This document shows, in pieces, positions 43,568 to 53,630 of a stretch of 64,000 bases of DNA; within the stretch, counting starts at the first letter, position 1, and the number at the start of each line of letters is the position of its first letter. The translations under genes were made by a program, and so were the position numbers. The notes under the pieces were generated by a model. It saw only the letters and a list, made by a program, of their open reading frames with translations. It was not told the DNA's origin and did not search any database. Origin of the DNA: Bacteroidota bacterium (GTDB lineage Bacteria > Bacteroidota > Bacteroidia > Bacteroidales > Dysgonomonadaceae); contig JAFADY010000063.1 of assembly GCA_023424395.1 (NCBI GenBank), positions 124,001 through 188,000 on the forward strand. Reading direction: 5' to 3'.

Positions 43568-44177
43568 AAATTCATGATGGTAGCGGTATTAGTTTATGGG
43601 CTAACGTGAAATCATTTACGTGGGAAAAAGAAACCAATTCCCGTAAATCTGCTTTAATTCCTGCTGCATTTCCACGTTATCTGTCTCAAATGGCAGTCGT
43701 TACTGAAGCCGGGGTAGATGAAGTGGTTAGCTTCACTGTGCAAGGAATATATGATAAACCTGGCAGCAGCATGTTTATAGGACAACCGGGTGAAGCTAAT
43801 CGGTTTTATACTGACTATACTGACTGGTTACATGGCGAAGGCAGGTGGGGCTTATTAGGAAAAACATTTTTGGGTGACGCCAACCATCAGGGTATTGCTA
43901 ATGTAACTTATGTATCTGCGCCATCAGAAAAATACAACGAAGGTAAACTAACTGATGGTAGATATGGTGAGGAATTGTATACAGATAAAAGGTGGGTGGG
44001 TTTTGAAAATAAGGATATGGAGGTTGTGATTGATTTAGGTAAGAGTGTTGAAGTTAAATCTATAGGAGCGCGATTTATGCATTACAATATAGCTTCCATA
44101 TATTTACCCTTTGTTACAAATTTTTCTATTTCAGAAGACGGGGTAAATTACAAATTATATAGTCGCTCCTTAATAAT
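43568..44177 (+). pseudogene. DUF4434-like/discoidin protein fragment
   Basis: An open stretch without its own start, beginning about HDGSGISLWANVKSFTWE. The text (IPAAFPRYLSQMA, VVSFTVQGIYDKPGSSMF) resembles the end of a TIM-barrel putative glycosidase of the DUF4434 type. A lectin-like discoidin module follows (LTDGRYGEELYTDKRWVGF, DMEVVIDLGKSVEVKSIGARF). The 5' end is cut near 43568, and the 3' end is cut at about 44177 by the IS remnant. Family naming is moderately sure; the truncation at both ends is plain. Confidence 0.6.
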
Positions 44178-45262
<1,085 letters not shown>

Positions 45263-45271
45263 GTGATGCTT

Positions 45272-45313
45272 TTTTCTCTGAAAAGCCTTTTATAAAAGGC
45301 TTTTCAGAGAAAA
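45272..45313. terminator. 42-base perfect palindrome, likely terminator of a transposase gene
   Basis: Twenty-one-base arms centred at 45292/45293 (TTTTCTCTGAAAAGCCTTTTA and its complement). It covers the stop codon of the minus-strand transposase fragment and ends in A/T runs on both sides. Length and position fit a strong bidirectional terminator, but it could also be a transposon-derived palindrome. Confidence 0.65.
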
Positions 45314-45440
45314 GTTGCCTTAAAATACTCATCAATAAATACTTTTCTGTGCTCCTTTGATAGTTCATTATGATTTCTCAGTTTTGATTTCAAATCAGTA
45401 AATTTCCCCTCTAAGCCATTATTGGTATTGGGTATTCCCC
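45304..45440 (-). pseudogene. Second transposase, C-terminal fragment
   Basis: Minus-strand reading gives NTNNGLEGKFTDLKSKLRNH ... ELSKEHRKVFIDEYFKATFL followed by TGA at 45306-45304. The NN-LEG-F-DLK-KLR-H pattern is that of the C-terminal end of DDE transposases that target T/N-rich ends; the exact family is unsure. It is cut at about 45440 where a plus-strand cstA remnant begins. Confidence 0.6.
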
Positions 45441-45443
45441 GTG

Positions 45444-45767
45444 CCATTGTTTACGATCGGATTCATTCTCACAAGAATTAATTTTGACGTCATCTGGCGG
45501 TATTTCGCTTGGGCAAACCAAACCTTAGCTACTGTCGTATTATAGGCTATAACTGTATATCTTTTAGAAAAGAAGAAAAATACTTATTTGATAACACTAA
45601 TTCCGGCATTATTTATGACAGCTGTTATTACCACATATTTCATGCTTGCTCCTGAAGGTTTCTCATTGCCGAAATCTATATCCTATACAATAGGATCCGC
45701 CAACGCTTTATTGACTCTTGTATTGTTTTTAGTATACAAGAAAAAGAGAGTGCCTTTTTTGCCTTGA
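45444..45767 (+). pseudogene. cstA: Carbon-starvation (CstA) peptide transporter, C-terminal fragment
   Basis: Mid-frame start reading PLFTIGFILTRINFDVIWRYFAWANQTLATVVL, shown in part, then an in-frame TAG at 45543-45545 (where CstA has Trp). It continues with AITVYLL, LITLIPALFMTAVITTYFMLAP and a final transmembrane segment. It ends at 45767. This is the last ~100 residues of a CstA peptide/pyruvate permease, clearly dead because of truncation plus the amber codon. Confidence 0.8.
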
Positions 45768-45816
45768 AGTTGAGGTCGGCACAAACTCATATTTGTGTCG
45801 CCTTTTTTACTCTACT

Positions 45817-47724
45817 CTACACTTTCCCTTTCTGAATCTCCTCTACAATCTCCGGATTTAACAATGTGGTAATATCCCCAAAATCGGAATCATCGCCTTC
45901 GGCGATCTTTCGCAGAATGCGGCGCATGATTTTGCCGGAACGTGTTTTCGGTAATCCACTCACAAACTGAATTTTATCCAATTTGGCAATTGCCCCGATT
46001 TGATCGGAAATGAGTTGGTTGATTTCGCGGATCATATTTTCCTTCACACGCCACTCGCCCGTTTCCTTGATTACTACAAATCCGTAAAGCGCATTGCCTT
46101 TTATATCATGCGGATAACCAACTATAGCACTTTCAGCAACAAATTGGTGTTCGTTGATGACATCTTCTATAGGCGCCGTTCCCAAATTATGACCCGAAAC
46201 AATAATCACATCGTCCACGCGGCCGGTAATCCTGTAATAACCTACTTCATCGCGAAGCGCGCCGTCGCCGGAGAAATATTTCCCGGGAAACCGAGTAAAA
46301 TAAGTATCGATGTATCGCTGATGATCTCCCCAAATTGTTCGGGCGATTCCCGGCCACGGAAAATCGATACAAAGATTTCCGATTTTCTGATTTCCAACTA
46401 TTTCATTTCGCAATTCGTCCATCAACACCGGTTTAACTCCGGGAAACGGTAGTGATGCGTAAGTAGGTTTGGTTGGCGTTACAAACGGAATGGCCGAAAT
46501 CAAAATTCCGCCCGTTTCGGTTTGCCACCACGTGTCCACAAGCGGGCATTTTTTGCTGCCCACATGGTCGTTGTACCAATGCCACGCTTCTTCGTTGATG
46601 GGTTCGCCAACGGAACCGATCACTTTTAACGAATCCAACTTAAAAGGCTGCACGTATTCGATATTCTCTTTCGCGAGCGAGCGAATGGCGGTGGGCGCAG
46701 TGTAAAACTGATTGACTTTATGCTTTTCAATCACTTCCCAAAAACGGCTGTGTGTCGGATATGAAGGAATTCCTTCGAAAATAACGGTAGTAGCGCCATT
46801 TAATAACGGACCGTAAACAATGTATGAATGTCCCGTAATCCACCCGATATCCGCCGTGCACCAATACACATCGTTATCGGAGTAATTGAAAATATTTTTA
46901 AAAGTATAACCTGTGTATACCATGTAACCGGCAGTGGTGTGCAGCATTCCTTTGGGTTTTCCGGTGGAGCCGGACGTGTAAAGAATGAAAAGCGGGTCTT
47001 CGGCGTCCATTACTTCAGCCTGACTTGTTGGCGAAGCAGCGTCCAATAGCGGTTGCAGCCACTGATCGCGTCCTTCCTGCATATTTATTTCTTGATTTGT
47101 GCGTTTCACCACGAAAACTTTTTCCACACTCGGAGATTTCAACAGCGCTTCATCGGCGATTTTTTTCAGATCAATGGTTTTCGTGCCCCTGAATCCGCCA
47201 TCGGCAGTAATGAGCACTTTGCAGGTGCTGTCATTTATTCGAGCCGATAACGCGTTTGCCGAAAATCCACCGAAAACAACCGAGTGGATCGCTCCAATAC
47301 GCGCGCATGCCAATACGCTAAAAGCCAGTTCGGGGATCATCGGCAAATAAATACAAACGCGATCGCCTTTTTGAACTCCTTGGTCGCGAAGCATGTTCGC
47401 CATTTTGGAAACTTCGGCATAGAGCTGATTGTAGGTGTAATATCGGGAAGGCTCTTCAGGATTGTTGGGTTCAAAAATGATGGCGTTTTTCTCACCGTTA
47501 TTCGCCAAGTGACGGTCGATACAGTTTTTGGTGATATTTAACTTCGCGTTTTTGAACCACGCAAATTCTGCTTTTTGCATGTCATATTCAACAACTTTTT
47601 CCCATTTCTGAAACCAGGAAAAATTATTTTCAGCGATCTTTGCCCAAAATTTTTTCGGTTTTTTGATGGATTGTCTGTATACCTTGAAGTATTGTTCCAA
47701 GGATTTGATGGAATAACTACTCAT
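45817..47724 (-). CDS. acs: Acetyl-CoA synthetase
   Basis: Activates acetate to acetyl-CoA through acetyl-AMP. The 635-residue length is typical. It carries the AMP-binding loop YTSGSTGKPKG, WWQTETGG, the hinge Asp region ISGRVDDVIIVSG-like (ITGRVDDVIIVSGHN) and the C-terminal acetylation-type lysine in TRSGKIMRRILRK. It lies in a minus-strand stretch but has its own 188-base upstream gap with the dnaJ terminator. In a fermenter it can reassimilate acetate or run with a phosphotransacetylase elsewhere. Confidence 0.95.
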   Translation of the reverse strand: MSSYSIKSLEQYFKVYRQSIKKPKKFWAKIAENNFSWFQKWEKVVEYDMQKAEFAWFKNAKLNITKNCIDRHLANNGEKNAIIFEPNNPEEPSRYYTYNQLYAEVSKMANMLRDQGVQKGDRVCIYLPMIPELAFSVLACARIGAIHSVVFGGFSANALSARINDSTCKVLITADGGFRGTKTIDLKKIADEALLKSPSVEKVFVVKRTNQEINMQEGRDQWLQPLLDAASPTSQAEVMDAEDPLFILYTSGSTGKPKGMLHTTAGYMVYTGYTFKNIFNYSDNDVYWCTADIGWITGHSYIVYGPLLNGATTVIFEGIPSYPTHSRFWEVIEKHKVNQFYTAPTAIRSLAKENIEYVQPFKLDSLKVIGSVGEPINEEAWHWYNDHVGSKKCPLVDTWWQTETGGILISAIPFVTPTKPTYASLPFPGVKPVLMDELRNEIVGNQKIGNLCIDFPWPGIARTIWGDHQRYIDTYFTRFPGKYFSGDGALRDEVGYYRITGRVDDVIIVSGHNLGTAPIEDVINEHQFVAESAIVGYPHDIKGNALYGFVVIKETGEWRVKENMIREINQLISDQIGAIAKLDKIQFVSGLPKTRSGKIMRRILRKIAEGDDSDFGDITTLLNPEIVEEIQKGKV

Positions 47725-47854
47725 GTTTTCTGCTGTGATTTATTCTACAAAAAGGATAAAAACTTTTCGAGAAAATCTTATTTTAAAGGATTTCCCCTTT
47801 CGAAAGTTTTAATTTGAAACAAATAACACGTATAATTGTTCTGAAATGAAAAGA

Positions 47855-47888
47855 AAAAAGCGATTTGCTTTACAGCAGACCGCTTTTG
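47855..47888 (-). terminator. Rho-independent terminator after dnaJ
   Basis: On the minus strand AAAAGCGGTCTGCT pairs with AGCAAATCGCTTTT with minor mismatches and is followed by a T run. It lies about 25 bases beyond the dnaJ stop. Confidence 0.7.
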
Positions 47889-47912
47889 GATATATATCTC
47901 AAAAAAGAATAT

Positions 47913-49064
47913 TTAATCAAACATCTTTTTAAATTTATTGAATACACTTTTCTTTGCCGATTTCGAAGGTGCGAAATTAGATGAATCGCCCAGTTCTTCG
48001 ATTTTCTTCTTTTCAGTGTCGGTTAAATTTTCAGGAACGTAAACGTTTACGTTTACCAGTTCGTCGCCTTTACCGTAACCGTTCACAGAAGGCAATCCTT
48101 TATTACGCAAGCGTAAAACTTTTCCGGGTTGTGTGCCCGGATCGATCTTCACTTTGGCCACGCCTTCAATGGTAGGAACTTCAACTGTTCCTCCTAAAGC
48201 GGCGGTATGAAATCCGATGAAAAGATTGTAAATCACATCATTGTGGTCTCTGATGAGATTGGGGTCTTCCTCTTCCTCCACCAGAATAAGTAAATCTCCG
48301 TTAACGCCTCCTCGGCGCGCCGCGTTTCCTTTCCCCGACATGCTTAACTGCATGCCTTCTTCAACTCCGGCAGGTATTTGTATGATGATTACTTCTTCTT
48401 CGTGAACTATGCCGTCGCCGTTACAATTCGGGCATTTTTTTGTAATGTTCTTGCCTTCACCGTTACATCCCGGACAAGAAGTGGTAGTTTGCATTTGTCC
48501 GAGAATAGTGTTTTGAACACGTGTTACAACCCCCGAACCGTTACATGTTGTACATGTTGAAACCGAATCTCCGTTTTCGGAGCCGTTGCCTGCACAAGGA
48601 GAGCAAGCAACGTATTTTTTTACTTTTATCTTTTTCTCAACTCCGTTGAGTATCTCTTTTAAAGTGAGTTTAACTTTTACCCGAAGATCCGACCCTCTGT
48701 TGGCGCGGCGTCCGCGCTGTCCTCCAAAACCACCAAAACCGCCGAATCCACCGAAATGTCCTCCAAAAATATCGCCGAACTGCGAGAAAATATCTTCCAT
48801 AGACATGCCTCCGCCGAAACCGCCTCCGGCGGCTCCGCCAACGCCTGCATGTCCGAACTGGTCGTAACGGGCACGTTTGTTTTGGTCGCTCAGCACTTCA
48901 TAAGCCTCGGCCGCTTCCTTAAATTTTTCCTCAGCAGTATGGTCTCCCGGATTCTTATCGGGGTGGTACTGAATGGCTTTTTTGCGGTAAGCTTTCTTAA
49001 TTTCTTCTGCCGAAGCAGATTTAGAAACCTCCAATACCTCGTAATAATCTCTTTTTGTTGCCAT
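47913..49064 (-). CDS. dnaJ: Chaperone DnaJ
   Basis: Hsp40 co-chaperone that stimulates DnaK ATPase and delivers unfolded substrates. The 383 residues show the J-domain with HPD (in YHPDKNPGD), a long Gly/Phe-rich region (about 75-120), four CXXCXGXG zinc repeats ([32 protein letters not shown]) and the C-terminal substrate-binding domains. It follows grpE by one base, forming a grpE-dnaJ operon. No CIRCE-type element was seen upstream of grpE. Confidence 0.96.
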   Translation of the reverse strand: MATKRDYYEVLEVSKSASAEEIKKAYRKKAIQYHPDKNPGDHTAEEKFKEAAEAYEVLSDQNKRARYDQFGHAGVGGAAGGGFGGGMSMEDIFSQFGDIFGGHFGGFGGFGGFGGQRGRRANRGSDLRVKVKLTLKEILNGVEKKIKVKKYVACSPCAGNGSENGDSVSTCTTCNGSGVVTRVQNTILGQMQTTTSCPGCNGEGKNITKKCPNCNGDGIVHEEEVIIIQIPAGVEEGMQLSMSGKGNAARRGGVNGDLLILVEEEEDPNLIRDHNDVIYNLFIGFHTAALGGTVEVPTIEGVAKVKIDPGTQPGKVLRLRNKGLPSVNGYGKGDELVNVNVYVPENLTDTEKKKIEELGDSSNFAPSKSAKKSVFNKFKKMFD

Positions 49065-49065
49065 T

Positions 49066-49641
49066 TTATTCGCCTATAATTACTTTTGGGAAACGGATTA
49101 TTTTATCGTTCAATGTGTATCCTTTTTGAATACAATCTATCACATTTCCTTTTTGAGAATCGTTTTGAGTTGGAACGGCCGCAACAGCTTCAAATCTTTC
49201 TGCATCGAAAGGTTGTCCCAATGTTTCTATCTCTTTCACACCGTGTTGTTGCAAGAAGGCTTTGAACTTGGCGTAAATTAACTCCATGCCTTCAAGCATG
49301 GCATTTTTGTCTTCTGTATCGTGAAGCGATGAAAGCGCGCGCTCGAAATCATCGGCAAAAGAAATTATTTCCGTCAAAACCCGTTCTCCGCCGCTTTTAA
49401 TTAAATCGGCTTTTTCTTTAACAGTGCGTTTTCTGTAGTTGTCAAACTCTGCATGTAAACGGAGGTAATTGTTGTTGAGATCATTGTATTTTTGCTCGAT
49501 CTCTTCCATCGCATCAATCTCTTCTGACAAATTGTCTTCGATATCTGCTTGCAATTCCTCCATATCTTCATCATCACGACCGAGAGGCATGTCATCATCA
49601 TAAAGTTCTTCAGGATCTATATAATCGTTATTTTTTTTCAT
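49066..49641 (-). CDS. grpE: Nucleotide exchange factor GrpE
   Basis: Releases ADP from DnaK. The 191-residue protein has the acidic, coiled-coil N-terminal half (rich in Glu/Asp, about 1-75) including [17 protein letters not shown]. The beta-domain at the C-terminus has FDAERFEAV and [22 protein letters not shown]. Directly upstream of dnaJ. Confidence 0.95.
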   Translation of the reverse strand: MKKNNDYIDPEELYDDDMPLGRDDEDMEELQADIEDNLSEEIDAMEEIEQKYNDLNNNYLRLHAEFDNYRKRTVKEKADLIKSGGERVLTEIISFADDFERALSSLHDTEDKNAMLEGMELIYAKFKAFLQQHGVKEIETLGQPFDAERFEAVAAVPTQNDSQKGNVIDCIQKGYTLNDKIIRFPKVIIGE

Positions 49642-49750
49642 AATTCTATTGATTGATTATTTATCGAGATTCTATATTTCGAAAAACAATTATTGCAAAT
49701 AGCTTGCCAAACTATCCGAGAGTTGTTTTATTAAGAATTGGGTTATTGGT

Positions 49751-50287
49751 TTACAGGAAAAATTCGCACCACTCATCAAATATTTCTACCTGATGCCAAC
49801 CGTGCTGACTGAGGTTTTCGCGGATTTTTTTTACCGATTTTTCTTTGCCTAATTGCGATTTTGAGTAAAATTTATCGGCAAAACAGATGATTTTTTCTTC
49901 GAGGCTTTTGGGGCGCATATCGCGATGCGGGATGGGAAGTTTTCGCACGAGAATGGTTTCGAGGCTTAGTCCCGTTCCCGTGTGTCGCTCACACACGGCT
50001 CCATGTTTGGGATAACCTTCGTGCGTGAGAATTTCGCGCCCGAGATAGCCGTGACAAATATACGGCATATTGCCTTCGCACGCAATATGGGGTGCTTTGG
50101 TTTTAAAAATACCGATGTCGTGCAACATTCCCGCCTCCTCTATAAACTTCACATCCACAGCCAACTCGGGATGTTTTTGTGTAACGGACAGCGCTTTGTT
50201 GGTTACATCGGTAACGTGCGACATGTAAATGTCATAAAGTTTTGTACCTTCTTTATAATATTTGTTGATGATCTTTTGAACATCCAT
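49751..50287 (-). CDS. HD-domain phosphohydrolase family protein
   Basis: About 178 residues from the preferred Met at 50287 (MDVQKIINKYY); the frame opens six codons earlier, overlapping oxyR. The HD signature is AGMLHDIGIFKT, with an upstream VTNKAL histidine region and CHGYLGREIL later. This type is common in Bacteroidota and is usually annotated as an HD-domain phosphohydrolase. It sits 4 bases after oxyR on the same strand. Substrate is unknown, perhaps a nucleotide. Confidence 0.85.
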   Translation of the reverse strand: MDVQKIINKYYKEGTKLYDIYMSHVTDVTNKALSVTQKHPELAVDVKFIEEAGMLHDIGIFKTKAPHIACEGNMPYICHGYLGREILTHEGYPKHGAVCERHTGTGLSLETILVRKLPIPHRDMRPKSLEEKIICFADKFYSKSQLGKEKSVKKIRENLSQHGWHQVEIFDEWCEFFL

Positions 50288-50291
50288 AGAA

Positions 50292-51233
50292 TTACAGCGG
50301 CACAATATATTTTTTCATCGCATCGTCTTTCAGGGAATTTGGTACGGCCGATTTAATTTCATCCGTAATAATACCGATAAGCCGTTCGCGAAGGAAATCT
50401 TTTCGGGTAATTAAACTAATCTCGCGCACGGGAGTGGAGTTTTTGAACGGGCGAACATTTTTCATCTGTTTTTCGCTCAGGTTGGCGAGCGCCATTTCGG
50501 GGATCACGGTCAATCCTTCGTTTTTATCCACGATGTTGATGAGCGTATCAATACTTCCCGCCTCGTAAGAGAAAATAGAAACGTTGGTGCGCTTTTTCTT
50601 CAGGTTACACAAGTGAAGGATTTGCGTGCGGAAACAATGAACCTCATCCAACATCCACAATTTGGTGGAGGTAAGATCGGCTTCGTCGAGAGCGGTTTTG
50701 GCGTACAACGATTTTTCGAGCGGCGAAACATAGGCGAAGAATTTCTCGTAATACAACGGATATTCTACAATAAAATCTTCTTTCAACGGAGTTGCCAGAA
50801 TGGCGCCATCGAGTGAATCATTGGTCAGTGCTTTCAGTATCTGATCGGTAGTAAGTTCCTGAATAACTATACGGATATCGTATTTGTTATTGGAGTGAAC
50901 CTGCATCAGTTTCGGCAAGAGATACGGCGAAACCGTGGGAATAATTCCCAACCGGAAAGTGGCTTTCACTATACCTTTTTCCTCGTTGATAATTTCTTTT
51001 ATCTGATTCACCTGAGCCACCGCTACGCGCGCCTGATCGATAATCCGACGACCAATTTCCGTTGGTTGAACGGGCAATTGCGAACGATCGAAGATCTTCG
51101 CGCCCAATTCGTCCTCCATTTTTTGAATCATCATGCTCAACGTTGGCTGAGTAACAAACGACGCTTCGGCTGCCTTGGAGAAATGGCGGTAATTATCAAC
51201 CGCTATAATGTATTCAAGTTGTTGAATGTTCAT
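50292..51233 (-). CDS. oxyR: Peroxide-sensing LysR-type regulator OxyR
   Basis: A 313-residue LysR regulator with N-terminal winged helix (residues 1-60; FSKAAEASFVTQPTLSMMIQKME). The sensing cysteines are at Cys200 and Cys209 in VHCFRTQILHLC, matching Cys199/Cys208 of E. coli OxyR. Oxidation to a disulfide activates peroxide-defence genes. No catalase or peroxiredoxin gene is in this window. The gene is followed by the HD-domain gene and preceded by a degenerate heptamer repeat. Confidence 0.93.
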   Translation of the reverse strand: MNIQQLEYIIAVDNYRHFSKAAEASFVTQPTLSMMIQKMEDELGAKIFDRSQLPVQPTEIGRRIIDQARVAVAQVNQIKEIINEEKGIVKATFRLGIIPTVSPYLLPKLMQVHSNNKYDIRIVIQELTTDQILKALTNDSLDGAILATPLKEDFIVEYPLYYEKFFAYVSPLEKSLYAKTALDEADLTSTKLWMLDEVHCFRTQILHLCNLKKKRTNVSIFSYEAGSIDTLINIVDKNEGLTVIPEMALANLSEKQMKNVRPFKNSTPVREISLITRKDFLRERLIGIITDEIKSAVPNSLKDDAMKKYIVPL

Positions 51234-51308
51234 AAAATCAGTTTCGAGGTGCGGGGCACGAGTTATTTAAGACCATTTAGCCGCTAAACTCGGAACCCGG
51301 AACCCGCT

Positions 51309-52283
51309 TTATTTATAATTTGAAAAATATTTCATAAACTGTACACGTTCATACAACGACGGATCGCTGATATTGCCGTAGTTCAATTTGCCTTTAAAAT
51401 CACTGATTCGATTATAATTGTTCTGTTCCATCCATTCTTCGATGCAGGTAAGCATATTCGCCACCGTATCAACACCTTGCTCGTACAAAACGCTGCAAAG
51501 CTGAATGGCCCCCGCACCCGACAATATACCTTTCACGGCGTCTTCCCACGAATGAACGCCGTAAGAACAAGCGATATCGAACCCAGGAACGCGCCCGCTG
51601 ACAACGGCTGTCCAACGCATGGTATCGCTGAAATCGGTCGGATGACTGAACGTTGGCCCGGCTGAAAGTTCCATTGTATTGATATCGATATCCAGCTGAT
51701 AAAATCGATTAAACAGCACAACACCGTTCGCACCAAGCGCTTTAAGTTTTCCCACCAGTCCCGGCAGGTTACTGACATTTTTCGCCATCTTCACAACCAA
51801 CGGAATTTTGAGGCTTTTCTTCAATTCCCGCACGATATTCACGTAAGAATCTTCCAAATAGGTATCTCCGTAATCGCCCGTGTTCAGTATAAAGAGGTTC
51901 AGTTCCAGCGCATCGGCTCCGGCATCCTGAATGCTTTTGGCAAAATCGGTCCATCGCGATTGCTTGTAGCAATTAATGCTCGCAACAACGGGAACGCTGC
52001 TTTCGGCTTTCGCCGTGCGGATCAGATCGAGATACTTCTCCACGTGGTTCATTTCCACGTAAGCATTAATATAATCGGCCGCTTCGGGATAATCGGATAT
52101 CTGCGAAAGTTTTTCGGAATGATTTTCGATTTGCTCTTCGAAAAGTGATTTGAGCACGATCGCTCCAATTCCGGCTTGCTCCAATTCTTTAATTTTATGA
52201 ATGGAGTTGGTTAAACCACTGCTTCCGGCAACTAATGGGTTTTTAAGCGTAAGCCCTGCAAAAGTTGTTTGTAGATTAGCCAT
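51309..52283 (-). CDS. Dihydroorotate dehydrogenase-like FMN protein
   Basis: A 324-residue TIM-barrel flavoprotein of the DHODH-like family common in Bacteroidota, distinct from the pyrimidine PyrD. It has the N-terminal TFAGLTLKNPLVAGSSGLT, VPVVASINC, NLFILNTG, a lysine in PLVVKMAKNVSN and the phosphate-binding GAGAIQLCS. Electron acceptor and substrate are unassigned. A TAnnTTTG box on the minus strand (52327-52320) lies 37 bases upstream. Confidence 0.88.
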   Translation of the reverse strand: MANLQTTFAGLTLKNPLVAGSSGLTNSIHKIKELEQAGIGAIVLKSLFEEQIENHSEKLSQISDYPEAADYINAYVEMNHVEKYLDLIRTAKAESSVPVVASINCYKQSRWTDFAKSIQDAGADALELNLFILNTGDYGDTYLEDSYVNIVRELKKSLKIPLVVKMAKNVSNLPGLVGKLKALGANGVVLFNRFYQLDIDINTMELSAGPTFSHPTDFSDTMRWTAVVSGRVPGFDIACSYGVHSWEDAVKGILSGAGAIQLCSVLYEQGVDTVANMLTCIEEWMEQNNYNRISDFKGKLNYGNISDPSLYERVQFMKYFSNYK

Positions 52284-52319
52284 TTTCTGTGTTGTGATTA
52301 TCGGGTTTTCTAATAATCA

Positions 52320-52327
52320 CAAAAATA
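52320..52327 (-). promoter_or_regulatory. TATTTTTG -7 box for the DHODH-like gene
   Basis: Matches TAnnTTTG on the minus strand and lies 37 bases before the start codon at 52283. No -33 box was recognised. Confidence 0.4.
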
Positions 52328-52398
52328 AGAATTTTAATTGATAGCGCCGATAGTTTTATTGAAAATATTTATGAAGTGCCAAAAACAAAGTATTCTCT

Positions 52399-53082
52399 TT
52401 AGGGGAGATTTCGAGGGGTGTACCGTTCGCCGAAAATCAGCGTTCCCACGCGGATCATGGTGCTTCCTTCTTCAATGGCGATGGGATAATCGCCCGACAT
52501 ACCCATCGATAGTTCTTTGAAATTATCGTCTTCGACAAAGTGCTGTGACTTAATTTCATCGAAAAACGTTTTTAATGACCTAAATTCCCTCCGCACCTGC
52601 TCCATATCTTCGGTAAAAGTGGCCATTCCCATCACACCGGCAAGTTGCACGTGAGCACATTCGCGCCATTTGCCTGCGGCAAGAAAATCGCGGCCTTCTT
52701 CGATAGAGAACCCCGATTTGGTGTCTTCTTCAGCAATATGAATTTGCAGCAGACAAGCGATTTTCCGGTTATTGGCGGCGCCCTGTTTTTCGATTTCGAG
52801 CATCAGCCGCTCGCTGTCCATACTGTGAATAAGGCTCACAAAAGGCGCAATGAATTTCACCTTGTTGCGTTGCACCCCCCCGATAAAATGCCACTCGATG
52901 TCGGCAGGCAGCGCGGAATGTTTTTCCCGCAATTCCTGCACGCGGCTTTCACCGAAAATGGTCTGCCCGTCGTCATACGCTTCGCGGATCATTTCCGAAG
53001 GATGGAATTTGGAAACGGCCACGATTCTCACGTGTTCGGGAACCGTTTTCCGCAATTCATCTATATTTGCTTTTACACTCAT
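52399..53082 (-). CDS. YggS-family pyridoxal-phosphate homeostasis protein
   Basis: A 227-residue alanine-racemase-fold protein that binds PLP and buffers its level. The PLP-lysine is in IVAVSKFHP (about residue 25), with FGESRVQELREK, WHFIGGVQRNK and SMGMSGDYPIAIEEGSTMIRVG. The start overlaps the DUF4494 stop by four bases, so the two are coupled. Confidence 0.93.
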   Translation of the reverse strand: MSVKANIDELRKTVPEHVRIVAVSKFHPSEMIREAYDDGQTIFGESRVQELREKHSALPADIEWHFIGGVQRNKVKFIAPFVSLIHSMDSERLMLEIEKQGAANNRKIACLLQIHIAEEDTKSGFSIEEGRDFLAAGKWRECAHVQLAGVMGMATFTEDMEQVRREFRSLKTFFDEIKSQHFVEDDNFKELSMGMSGDYPIAIEEGSTMIRVGTLIFGERYTPRNLP

Positions 53083-53540
53083 TCTGCGTTTTTATTCTTT
53101 TCTTCGGCAGCGTATGGGTACACATCCATAATAGCTGTTTCGGTAATGGCGGCAAGCGTGTATTCGATCATCGTTTTACCCATTTCCGCTTGCACGGTTT
53201 CTACCGCTTCTTTTAGTTCCGATGCCTGAACGAGCATATTTACGGCCGTTTTTTTCTCGGCGCCGCTTTTCTCGTCAAGGGTAAGAAAATATAGTTTTGC
53301 TTTGTAATATTTGTCCCCCGTTTCGTTGAAAAACGAGTCGGTAAACTTCACTCTTTTAATATCCGATACCGTAAATTCTCCCGAAATAAAGGGCGTCATT
53401 TCTTTAATAATGCGCGCTTCGGCTTCGGTAAAGGACAACGCGTCCACTAAATAGGGTTCCGTTACTGTTTTTATCATTCCCGTATCCAACGTTTTGTCGT
53501 ATCGCACTTTGCATTCAAACCAGTTGTACATAAATTTCAT
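53079..53540 (-). CDS. DUF4494 domain-containing protein
   Basis: A 153-residue protein with no signal peptide and no known catalytic motif. The opening MKFMYNWFECKVRYDKTL and TEAEARIIKEMTPFISG match the DUF4494 family, which is essentially restricted to Bacteroidota. It is cotranscribed with, and overlaps, the YggS-family gene. Function is unknown. Confidence 0.85.
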   Translation of the reverse strand: MKFMYNWFECKVRYDKTLDTGMIKTVTEPYLVDALSFTEAEARIIKEMTPFISGEFTVSDIKRVKFTDSFFNETGDKYYKAKLYFLTLDEKSGAEKKTAVNMLVQASELKEAVETVQAEMGKTMIEYTLAAITETAIMDVYPYAAEEKNKNAE

Positions 53541-53606
53541 TTTAAATTTGCGATTGCGAAATTAAGAAAAATAAGCGTTGTGGTCAAAAATACTTTTCTT
53601 TTTTCC

Positions 53607-53614
53607 TAATTTTG
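53607..53614 (+). promoter_or_regulatory. TAATTTTG -7 box for the APC permease
   Basis: A TAnnTTTG match 17 bases before the permease ATG, in the 90-base divergent gap with DUF4494. Confidence 0.5.
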
Positions 53615-53630
53615 TGTTTTAGTATACTAG

